This document shows, in pieces, positions 57,712 through 64,000 of a stretch of DNA of 64,000 nt; position 1 is the stretch's first letter; every line of letters starts with the position of its first letter. The notes below the pieces were generated by a model. It was given only the letters and a program-made list of their open reading frames with translations. It made no database searches and was not told the origin of the DNA. The stretch lies in contig CALUMM010000003.1 of NCBI GenBank assembly GCA_944321755.1, forward strand, positions 1-64,000, written 5' to 3'. Origin of the DNA: an uncultured Alistipes sp. (GTDB lineage: Bacteria; Bacteroidota; Bacteroidia; Bacteroidales; Rikenellaceae). The position numbers were made by a program, and so were the translations under genes.

Positions 57712-58401
57712 CTACTCCAGCACGAACTTCGCCTGCACGCTGTACTCCAAACGGATGGTCTTGAACTCCAACGGCTCCTCCTCGGCCGTCGCCTCGGCAG
57801 CCCCGTAGGCCTTCGCACTGCGCATCAGCACCGCATTGTCGTACATCACCGGCATGACATTGCTGTTCGAATCGTAGATGTAGAAGCACTTGCCCACCGT
57901 CTGACCGATCGCCTCGGCCAGCGTCGCGGCATTCGCCCGCGCGTTGCGGATCGCTTCGACACGCACCTCCTCCTTGTATGCGTCAATCTTCGAATGCGAA
58001 ACCTTCAGGATCGAGACGTCCGAAATCCCCAGGTTGTCCAGCGCCTGCCAGGCCCGCGCCACTTCAGCCGACGTCCCCAACTGCAACTGATATTTGGCCG
58101 TTGCCACCGAGGTCTTCTTCTTGAAGAACTCACTCGACAGGTTCGCCACCTTGAGCTGCTTCTCCACGTCGACGCCCAACTTCTTCAGCGCAGCAATCAT
58201 GTCGCGCTGCTGGCTCTCGACCGAAATCTTCCCCTTCGAATCGCGCTCGTTGATGATGATCTGCAAATAGAACTCGTCGGGCGTGATCTCCTTCTCGGCC
58301 CGGCCGTTGACCTGCACGTAACTCGGGAATGCCTCCTGGATCTGCGCGGCGGCCGGGAGCGCTGCCAGCGCCACGACGGCCATCAAAATCAGTCGTTTCA
58401 T
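57712..58401 (-). CDS. SIMPL-domain (DUF541) periplasmic protein
   Basis: The 229-residue protein begins with a signal peptide (MKRLILMAVVALAALPAAAQ) without a lipobox, so it is predicted to be periplasmic or secreted. The rest fits the SIMPL/DUF541 fold: VQVNGRAEKEITPDEFYLQI and the helix-rich VEAIRNARANAATLAEAIGQ. Members are linked to oxidative-stress resistance or interaction with other proteins, but the role is not established. The ATG at 58401 gives the signal peptide; an extension to 58485 does not. Confidence 0.88.
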   Translation of the reverse strand: MKRLILMAVVALAALPAAAQIQEAFPSYVQVNGRAEKEITPDEFYLQIIINERDSKGKISVESQQRDMIAALKKLGVDVEKQLKVANLSSEFFKKKTSVATAKYQLQLGTSAEVARAWQALDNLGISDVSILKVSHSKIDAYKEEVRVEAIRNARANAATLAEAIGQTVGKCFYIYDSNSNVMPVMYDNAVLMRSAKAYGAAEATAEEEPLEFKTIRLEYSVQAKFVLE

Positions 58402-58615
58402 GATGTTCCAGTTTTTCAGTGAACAAAACTCCCGTTCGAGAAACGGTTTTGTATAAGAAACGGAGGACTCCCGAAAATACTGCACCGGCCCCGAAAAATA
58501 ACCGCCACAACGATCGGCTGGGCCACTCCTTCCGGCTGCTACGCCCAGTCACCGGATCAGCGCCGCCACGTTCCCTGCCGCCGCTGCTGTCCCCTGCCGC
58601 CGCCCGGCCGCCGGA

Positions 58616-60025
58616 TCAGCGCCGCACGAGTTTCACCACATTCTCCACGTGGTGCGTGTGCGGGAACATGTCCACCGGCTGCACCGCCTCCACGCGGTAG
58701 GCGCCGCTCATCAGCGCCAGGTCGCGCGCCTGCGTCGCCGGATTGCAGCTCACGTAGACAATTCGCTCCGGCGCCGCACGCAGGATCACGTCGATCACCG
58801 GTTCGTCCACACCCGCACGCGGCGGATCGAGGATGATGACATCCGGATGTCCGTTCGCCGCCACAAAGGCGTCGTCCAGCACCGCCTTCATATCCCCGGC
58901 GTAGAACGTCGTATTGCGGATGCCGTTCAGCTCCGAATTGACCTTCGCATCGGCAATCGCCTCCGGGACGTACTCGATGCCCACCACCCGGGCGCAGTGC
59001 GCCGCGCAGAAGTTCGCAATCGTCCCCGTGCCGGTATAGAGGTCGTAGAGCGTGTCGCCCGGATGCAGGTCGGCAAAGCGCCGCGCCACCTTGTAGAGCT
59101 CGTAGGCCTGCGCCGAATTGGTCTGGTAGAAGGATTTCGGACCCACCTTGAAGCGAAGCCCCTCCATCTGCTCGATGATGTGGTCCTTGCCGCGGTAGCA
59201 CACCGCATCGAGGTCCCCGACCGAGTCGTTGAGCTTCGTATTGACAACGTAGAAGAGCGACGTGATCTGCGGGAAGCGCTCCGCCAGGTGGTCGAGCAGC
59301 GCCTCGCGACGCGGACGCTCCTCCGCGCCGAAGACCACGATCACCATCACCTCGCCCGTCGAGGCCGTGCGGACGATCATATTGCGCATCAGCCCCGTAT
59401 GTTCGCGGGCATTGTGGAACGTATAGCCGTGTTCGAGGCAGAAGCGTTTGGTTTCGAGCCGGATCCCGTTCGACGGATCGGGCTGCAGCCAGCACTTGCG
59501 GATGTCGAGCACCTTGTCGAACATGTTCGGAATATGGAATCCCACGGCCGACGCAGCCTCAAGATCGGCACCGCTTTCGACCTCCTCGCGCGTCAGCCAG
59601 CGGCGGTCGGCGAAGGTAAACTCCAGCTTGTTGCGGTAGAAGCGCGTCCCGGCCGAACCCAGGCAGGGGGCGATCTCCGGGAGTTCAAGTTTGCCGATGC
59701 GCGTCAGTTGGTCGCGCACCTGCGCCGTCTTGAACCGCAGCTGCTCCTCGTAGGGAAGGTTCTGCCACTTGCACCCCCCGCACACCCCGAAGTGTTCGCA
59801 GAAGGGCTCCTCGCGCAGCGGCGAGCGTTTCACGTAATTCACCACGTAGCCCTCCATGAAGCGGCGCCGCTTGACGCGGATCTGCACGTCCACCACATCG
59901 CCCGGAACGGTCATCGGCACGAAGACCACCACATCGTTCCAGCGACCCATGGCCTTGCCCTCGGCCGCCAGGGTCGTAATCTCAAGCCCCTCGATCAAGG
60001 GGTAATTCGCTTTCTTTCTTGCCAT
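58616..60025 (-). CDS. rlmD: 23S rRNA (uracil-5-)-methyltransferase, RlmD/RumA-like
   Basis: The 469-residue protein has an N-terminal TRAM domain and an iron-sulfur cysteine motif CEHFGVCGGC (Cys76, Cys82, Cys85). SAM-binding and catalytic motifs follow: LYDLYTGTGTIANFCAAH and, near the C-terminus, IVYVSCNPATQARDL with the nucleophilic Cys. It methylates uracil C5 in 23S rRNA (or tRNA in some relatives). A near-copy of the last 15 bp of the gene, CCGGATCAGCGCCGC, is also present at about 58554, just downstream. The ATG at 60025 follows the promoter box at 60047-60054. Confidence 0.95.
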   Translation of the reverse strand: MARKKANYPLIEGLEITTLAAEGKAMGRWNDVVVFVPMTVPGDVVDVQIRVKRRRFMEGYVVNYVKRSPLREEPFCEHFGVCGGCKWQNLPYEEQLRFKTAQVRDQLTRIGKLELPEIAPCLGSAGTRFYRNKLEFTFADRRWLTREEVESGADLEAASAVGFHIPNMFDKVLDIRKCWLQPDPSNGIRLETKRFCLEHGYTFHNAREHTGLMRNMIVRTASTGEVMVIVVFGAEERPRREALLDHLAERFPQITSLFYVVNTKLNDSVGDLDAVCYRGKDHIIEQMEGLRFKVGPKSFYQTNSAQAYELYKVARRFADLHPGDTLYDLYTGTGTIANFCAAHCARVVGIEYVPEAIADAKVNSELNGIRNTTFYAGDMKAVLDDAFVAANGHPDVIILDPPRAGVDEPVIDVILRAAPERIVYVSCNPATQARDLALMSGAYRVEAVQPVDMFPHTHHVENVVKLVRR

Positions 60026-60046
60026 CGGTTTCTCTGATTCGGGTTG

Positions 60047-60054
60047 CAAAGGTA
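60047..60054 (-). promoter_or_regulatory. -7 promoter box for rlmD
   Basis: The minus strand reads TACCTTTG, 21 bp before the ATG at 60025 and just after the end of the upstream gene at 60063. Confidence 0.65.
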
Positions 60055-60062
60055 ACAAAAAA

Positions 60063-61196
60063 TCACTCGCCCGCCCGCTTTTTCATCCGCGCCCGCGCCC
60101 GCACGCCGCCCAGCCAGAAGCCCAGCGCAAAGGGTCCCCCGACCAGCACCGCCACCGCCAGCACGAAATAGAACAGCAGCTGCCCAATAACGCCCGGCAC
60201 GGCATCGAGCGTCGTGCGGACCAGATCGTCACCCGCAGCCCGCAGCTGTTCGACCAGCGCCTCCCGCTCCCGCGAAACGTAGTATTGCAACTCCGTGCGC
60301 TGGCGGTCGAGGTCGCTAAAGGCATGGTCCACCGAGGCGTCCATCGTCGAGATGAGCTGCGTCGCCCGGGCGTTCAGCTCCATCAGCATCCGGTCCGAAA
60401 TCTCCGGAAGATGCTCGGCAACCACCACCATCCGCGTGAAGTTTCGCTCCAGCGAGTCGAGCTGCATACCGATCTGCAGATGCAGGCTGTCCTGTGCCAG
60501 CCGCATCTCGAAGATATCCTTCGACCAGCTCACGCTGTTCGAAAGCTGCTGCGTCTGTCCGCTTACCCGGTCGTTCACATCGGCCAGCACCTCGGCAATC
60601 GACCCCGTGGCATAGGCGTGTTCGATACCGTTCGCCTGCAGGTACTCCAGCCACGCCAGGGTCGTATTGTCGCTTTCGGCACCCTCCGAAACGGGATTTT
60701 CCGACAGATAGGACGCTACGAAACGCTCCATCAGCGGGTAACGCTCCCCCGAGAGCGCCTGGCGGGCCAGTTGTCCGATCCGGCGGTCGAGGCGCGCAGC
60801 CGTCGCCCGGGCGATGGGGCTCTGCGCCCCGAACAACAGCGAATCGGGCGTCGAAGCGAAGTAGCGGTCCATCCTCCGGCAGAGGATCCACAGGTCGGCC
60901 AAAGCCACATCGGGGATGCCCTGCATGGCGGCCGTCAGACCGGCCTGCGTGGCGCGAAGCTTCCACCGAACGGCCGACACCCGCACACCGAAATCCGGCG
61001 ACGACGCCACGATCGAATCCGCCGCCCGGGTCACCTCACCCGAAAAATCGTAGTAGAAGGCCCGCGTCAGGGTCCGCACGTTCATCTGCTCCTTCGACAG
61101 GGGATCGCCCGTCGAGACGGAGACCTTCAGCAGCGAACACCCCGCCAGCAACAATACGACCCCAAGCGTCGCAAAGACTTTCATTCCCCTTTTCAT
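60063..61196 (-). CDS. Lipoprotein of unknown function with C-terminal coiled coil and membrane segment
   Basis: I do not recognise a named family. The protein (377 residues from the ATG at 61196) starts with a signal sequence and lipobox ending LLLAGC (Cys20). Its body is helical and rich in Leu, Arg, Glu and Gln, with a likely coiled coil from about 215 to 330 (QDSLHLQIGMQLDSLERNF and DRQRTELQYYVSREREALVE). It is followed by a single hydrophobic segment (VIGQLLFYFVLAVAVLVGGP) and a basic tail. A protein held at both ends, by lipid at one and by a membrane helix at the other, is unusual. It could be a membrane-shape or spacing protein. It lies 28 bp downstream of the esterase gene. Confidence 0.7.
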   Translation of the reverse strand: MKRGMKVFATLGVVLLLAGCSLLKVSVSTGDPLSKEQMNVRTLTRAFYYDFSGEVTRAADSIVASSPDFGVRVSAVRWKLRATQAGLTAAMQGIPDVALADLWILCRRMDRYFASTPDSLLFGAQSPIARATAARLDRRIGQLARQALSGERYPLMERFVASYLSENPVSEGAESDNTTLAWLEYLQANGIEHAYATGSIAEVLADVNDRVSGQTQQLSNSVSWSKDIFEMRLAQDSLHLQIGMQLDSLERNFTRMVVVAEHLPEISDRMLMELNARATQLISTMDASVDHAFSDLDRQRTELQYYVSREREALVEQLRAAGDDLVRTTLDAVPGVIGQLLFYFVLAVAVLVGGPFALGFWLGGVRARARMKKRAGE

Positions 61197-61224
61197 GATT
61201 TTCGCTTTCCCGCTCCGCACGCAA

Positions 61225-62049
61225 TTATCGATCCAGGCTCTTCACCCGCTCGCGGATATAGCGAACCGCCACGTAGTGACCCGCCTGGGGCATGTTCCCG
61301 TGGTCGAAGCCGTCGAATTCGAGAAGCCGGACGTCGGGATGCCCCACCACCTGCATCATCCGCCAGAAATAGGCCGTCTCCTCATAACGCCCCAGCATCT
61401 CCAGCTCGCGGTCGCCCGAAAGCAGCAGCATCGGAGGACAGTCCGCCCGCACGTGGTTCAGCGGAGCCAGGTCGTCAACCAGCGGCTGCGTGTCCGGAAG
61501 CCCCAGCTCGGCCCGCCGTGCGAAGTGCGTCACGACCTGTCCGCTGTAGGGGATCAGGGCCGCGAAGACCTCGTCGGGGTCCAGTCCGTAGGGTTTCAGC
61601 CAGCGTTTGTCAAGGCCGATCATCGAGGTGAGGTAACCCCCGGCGGAGTGCCCCGCCACGAAGATCAGACGCGGGTCACCGCCGTAGTCGGCAATGTGGC
61701 GGACCACCCACGCCGCAGCCGCCGCGGCATCCTCCACACACTGTGAGACCTTCACGCGCGGAACCAGCCGGTAATCCACCCCCACAACCGCAAAGCCCTG
61801 GTTGCACAGCGCCGCCGGGATTTCGCGCCGCCCGGCCGTCAGCCCCCCGCCGTGGAACCAGATCACCGTGGCAAAGCCCGGACGGTCGGTCGGGTAGTAG
61901 AGATCAAGGCGGCACAGCGAATCGGCCGAAGCCGGGTCCGCGGCATCGCGGTAGGCAATCGCACGCTCCGTGCGGTAACCGCCGTCCTGCGCCCGAAGCG
62001 TCGGGCAGCTGAGAAGCATGACGGCAAAAACAAGCAGCAAACGTTTCAT
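61225..62049 (-). CDS. Secreted alpha/beta hydrolase (esterase/lipase-like)
   Basis: The 274-residue protein begins with a signal peptide (MKRLLLVFAVMLLSCPTLRA). WFHGGG (66-69) is the oxyanion-hole motif of the hormone-sensitive-lipase/BD-FAE branch and GHSAGG holds the nucleophile Ser135; DHGNM near the end holds the catalytic His. Substrates in this branch are acetylated sugars or short esters. No polysaccharide genes are next to it. The ATG at 62049 is chosen; an upstream extension would overlap the promoter of the opposite gene. Confidence 0.88.
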   Translation of the reverse strand: MKRLLLVFAVMLLSCPTLRAQDGGYRTERAIAYRDAADPASADSLCRLDLYYPTDRPGFATVIWFHGGGLTAGRREIPAALCNQGFAVVGVDYRLVPRVKVSQCVEDAAAAAAWVVRHIADYGGDPRLIFVAGHSAGGYLTSMIGLDKRWLKPYGLDPDEVFAALIPYSGQVVTHFARRAELGLPDTQPLVDDLAPLNHVRADCPPMLLLSGDRELEMLGRYEETAYFWRMMQVVGHPDVRLLEFDGFDHGNMPQAGHYVAVRYIRERVKSLDR

Positions 62050-62100
62050 GGTTCGTCGGGTTTTGAGGGATAAAGGTAGGCAAAATCCCGCAAAAAACGT

Positions 62101-62108
62101 TATCTTTG
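62101..62108 (+). promoter_or_regulatory. -7 promoter box for the hydrolase and methyltransferase genes
   Basis: TATCTTTG lies 123 bp before the ATG at 62232, so the transcript has a leader of about 115 bases. It is the only such box that I see ahead of the genes at 62232 and 62912. Confidence 0.6.
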
Positions 62109-62231
62109 CGGAAAATAGAGCGCTCCCCGGCCAAGACGCCCCGGAAACGGAACCCCGCAGCCCCGCAACCGTGCGTGCCCCCCCCGATTTCCGCCGTCCC
62201 GCCCGGGCTGCAACCGCAAAACACAAAAAAC

Positions 62232-62900
62232 ATGAAGATCGCCTGCCTGCCCTTCAATCCGATCCAGGAAAACACCTACGTCCTCTGGGACGACACGAAG
62301 GAGTGCGTCGTCATCGACGCCGGGAACTCAAACCCCCGCGAGGATGCCGCCCTGGACAACTTTATCGCCCAGCACGGGCTCAAACCCGTCATGGCCGTCA
62401 ATACACACGGGCACTTCGACCATACGCTCGGCGTCGAGCACCTCAAACAGCGTTATGCGATCCCCTTCGCCCTCTCGGCCAAGGACCAGTTTCTGCTCGA
62501 CAACGCCGCCACGAGCGGTTCGGTCTTCGGCGTCAAGACCGGCGCCATGCCCTCCGTCGACCTGGACCTGGACCAAATGTCCGAAATCCGATTCGGAAAC
62601 TCCCTCCTGCAGATCCTCCGCACCCCGGGCCACTCGCCCGGACATGTCGTCTTCTACAACCCCGAATCGAAATCCCTCTTCTCGGGCGACACCCTCTTCC
62701 GCGAATCGATCGGACGAACGGACCTCCCCGGCGGCGACTATTCGTGGATCATGCGCTCGATCCTCGACGTGATCGTCCCCCTCGGCGAGGAGGTCCACGT
62801 CTATCCCGGCCACGGCCCCGAATCAACCATCGGTCACGAACTCCTCTACAACCCCTTCATCGTCGAGGTCCTCAACGAGGAGGTCAACTACCGCGGCTAA
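62232..62900 (+). CDS. Metallo-beta-lactamase-fold hydrolase (glyoxalase II-like, YcbL type)
   Basis: The 222-residue protein has THGHFDH (58-64), the HxHxDH zinc motif of the MBL fold, then TPGHSPGHVV, LFSGDTLF and a final YPGHGPES with the remaining metal ligands. Its length and motif spacing suit the short glyoxalase II-like group, not true beta-lactamases. It is 11 bp upstream of the methyltransferase gene, so they may be co-transcribed, although functional linkage is not obvious. Confidence 0.92.
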   Translation: MKIACLPFNPIQENTYVLWDDTKECVVIDAGNSNPREDAALDNFIAQHGLKPVMAVNTHGHFDHTLGVEHLKQRYAIPFALSAKDQFLLDNAATSGSVFGVKTGAMPSVDLDLDQMSEIRFGNSLLQILRTPGHSPGHVVFYNPESKSLFSGDTLFRESIGRTDLPGGDYSWIMRSILDVIVPLGEEVHVYPGHGPESTIGHELLYNPFIVEVLNEEVNYRG

Positions 62901-62911
62901 CACACTCGAAG

Positions 62912-63904
62912 ATGGCAAACCGAAACCTGAACCAGGCCAAAGAGGCGAAAAAGGACGAATTCTACACCCAGCTCGAAGACATCAACAACGAGCTTCGCCA
63001 CTACCGCGACCATTTCCGCGGCAAAACCGTGCTGTGCAACTGCGACGACCCAAGGGTGAGCAATTTTTTCACCTATTTCGCCTACAATTTCGAGAAACTC
63101 GGATTGAAGAAACTGATTACGACCTGCTACAAGAATCAGGATGCCGACCTCTTCAGCCAGCACAAGAGCGAACGCGCCGTCTACCTGATCTACGAAGGGG
63201 ACCGAAACGGAAACCACCTGCCCGACCCCGAAGAGATCGGGATCAAGCCCTTGCAGGGCGACGGGGATTTCCGCAGCGCGGAGTGCATCGAACTGCTCAA
63301 AGAGGCCGATATCGTCGTTACAAACCCGCCCTTCTCGCTCTTCCGCGAATATGTCGCACAACTGATCCAATACAACAAGAAATTCATCATTATCGGTCAT
63401 CAAAACGCATTGACGTATAAAGAATTTTTCCCTCTAATCCAGCAAAACAAAGTTTGGCTCGGCTATGGATTTAAAGGCGGAGCCGGGCATTTTATCTCCA
63501 AATACGAAGACACGGCCACCGCAGGAGATCACCGCGAAGGGATGATCCGCGTTTCGGGGGTTACCTGGTTTACCAATCTGGAAATAAAAAAACGCCACGA
63601 AGAATTGATCCTTTACAAAACATATTCTCCGGAAGAATATCCCAAATATGTAAACTACGATGCAATAGAAGTATCAAGAACCGAATTGATTCCATCTGAT
63701 TATGAAGGACTAATGGGTGTTCCTGTTACATTCTTAGATAAGTATAATCCGGATCAATTTGAAATTATTGGATGCAGTTTGTTTTTAGGAACGAATAAGC
63801 CTAAAGATTTACCAAAAAACAAACAAGGGGGCCCCGCATTTTATTTATTTGAAAATGGTGAATATAAAAGATTATATCATCGATTTATAATAAAAAGAAA
63901 ATAA
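62912..63904 (+). CDS. EcoRI-family adenine-specific DNA methyltransferase
   Basis: The 330-residue protein resembles M.EcoRI and relatives: KKDEFYTQLEDINNELRHY at the N-terminus, VLCNCDDPRVSNFF (a SAM-binding acidic/aromatic region), and ADIVVTNPPFSLFREYV with the NPPF catalytic motif (138-141). It should methylate adenine N6 in a short site; the target is unknown. The base composition changes within the gene: in 63181-63240, 36 of 60 bases are G or C, in 63721-63780 18 of 60, and in 63841-63900 only 9 of 60. So the C-terminal half looks foreign. The next gene is a DUF262-like protein 5 bp away, suggesting a defence or modification unit. Confidence 0.92.
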   Translation: MANRNLNQAKEAKKDEFYTQLEDINNELRHYRDHFRGKTVLCNCDDPRVSNFFTYFAYNFEKLGLKKLITTCYKNQDADLFSQHKSERAVYLIYEGDRNGNHLPDPEEIGIKPLQGDGDFRSAECIELLKEADIVVTNPPFSLFREYVAQLIQYNKKFIIIGHQNALTYKEFFPLIQQNKVWLGYGFKGGAGHFISKYEDTATAGDHREGMIRVSGVTWFTNLEIKKRHEELILYKTYSPEEYPKYVNYDAIEVSRTELIPSDYEGLMGVPVTFLDKYNPDQFEIIGCSLFLGTNKPKDLPKNKQGGPAFYLFENGEYKRLYHRFIIKRK

Positions 63905-63909
63905 TCCCC

Positions 63910-64000
63910 ATGCAGATCGAACTGAAATCCATACCGATCCGCGACCTGATCGACGGATATCTCAACGACCCCGATGCCGGTGTCGTCGGATATGGCGGGC
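63910..64000 (+). CDS. N-terminus of a DUF262/GmrS-like protein (cut by window edge)
   Basis: Thirty codons are visible, from the ATG at 63910: the first 20 residues are MQIELKSIPIRDLIDGYLND, then VVGYGG. This matches the N-terminus seen in DUF262 proteins annotated as HNH endonuclease family, which often start with this phrase and follow EcoRI-type methyltransferases. DUF262 proteins include the GmrS half of type IV restriction enzymes that cut modified DNA, and the nuclease-linked DUF1524 may follow. The ATG is 5 bp after the methyltransferase stop and the sequence returns to GC-rich at once. The family call rests on a short stretch. Confidence 0.6.
   Translation, partial: MQIELKSIPIRDLIDGYLNDPDAGVVGYGG

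Overview
The window is a GC-rich, gene-dense chromosomal segment from a member of the Bacteroidetes, most likely Bacteroidales and Alistipes-like (Rikenellaceae); the genus is an inference from gene content and base composition. The main sequence evidence is the repeated Bacteroidetes -7 promoter box TAnnTTTG (for example at 1368, 19247, 22574, 28931 and 62101 on +, and at 12705, 18245, 19185, 22523, 35272 and 60047 on -). Lineage-typical families support it: DUF4837, DUF4270, DUF3098, GldE, a YfhO-like membrane protein and an N-succinylornithine-type transcarbamylase. No rRNA, tRNA, CRISPR array, insertion sequence or prophage was recognised.

Layout. 1-1.3 kb: the edge of a methyltransferase and a hemolysin III-family membrane protein. 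1.4-12 kb: a (p)ppGpp synthetase of the RelA/SpoT family whose hydrolase site has decayed, followed 33 bp later by a full arginine operon (GNAT acyltransferase, argG, argC, argD, argF', argB, argE-like, argH). This ends in a fragment of ribB and a strong terminator. The carbamoyltransferase has Ala at position 90, consistent with succinylated rather than acetylated intermediates. 12-20 kb: EF-P, a polysaccharide deacetylase, a DUF4837 lipoprotein, cardiolipin synthase, a NarL-type two-component pair, SurE and ribosomal protein L19. 20-29 kb: a FucP-type sugar permease and a polyprenyl synthase on -, then a compact + strand run of envelope and tRNA genes (YfhO, FtsX, DUF3098, UppP, TruB, QueA). 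29-35 kb: a lone N-lobe of a starch-synthase-like protein, a DUF4270 lipoprotein, topoisomerase I and a secreted C1 peptidase.

35-45 kb, all on -: a candidate 25-residue small-protein gene with its own promoter and terminator, a pentapeptide protein, a phosphopantetheinyl transferase, gldE, and the distal division cluster (read murG, murC, ftsQ, ftsA, ftsZ, gldE). 45-53 kb: ComM, DnaB, ComF, PriA, YitT and a radical SAM protein. 53-62 kb: two neighbouring lipoprotein nucleases of the NUC1 family, Dtd, an RluA-type synthase, cytidine deaminase, a SIMPL protein, RlmD, an unknown lipoprotein and an esterase. 62-64 kb on +: a metallo-beta-lactamase-fold hydrolase, then an EcoRI-family adenine methyltransferase and the start of a DUF262-like protein, probably the left end of a DNA modification/defence locus cut by the window edge.

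A feature running through the window is its intergenic spacers: several hold short tandem repeats or purine-rich tracts, each with its own sequence. The purine-rich ones have their purine strand on the sense strand of an adjacent gene, and four of these places carry homopolymer runs of exactly nine G (five runs in total). The most interesting items are the small gene at 35144-35303, the methyltransferase/DUF262 pair with a sharp composition change inside the methyltransferase, the relA-arg linkage with a candidate first enzyme for succinylated arginine synthesis, the ribB remnant, and the poly-G/purine tracts.
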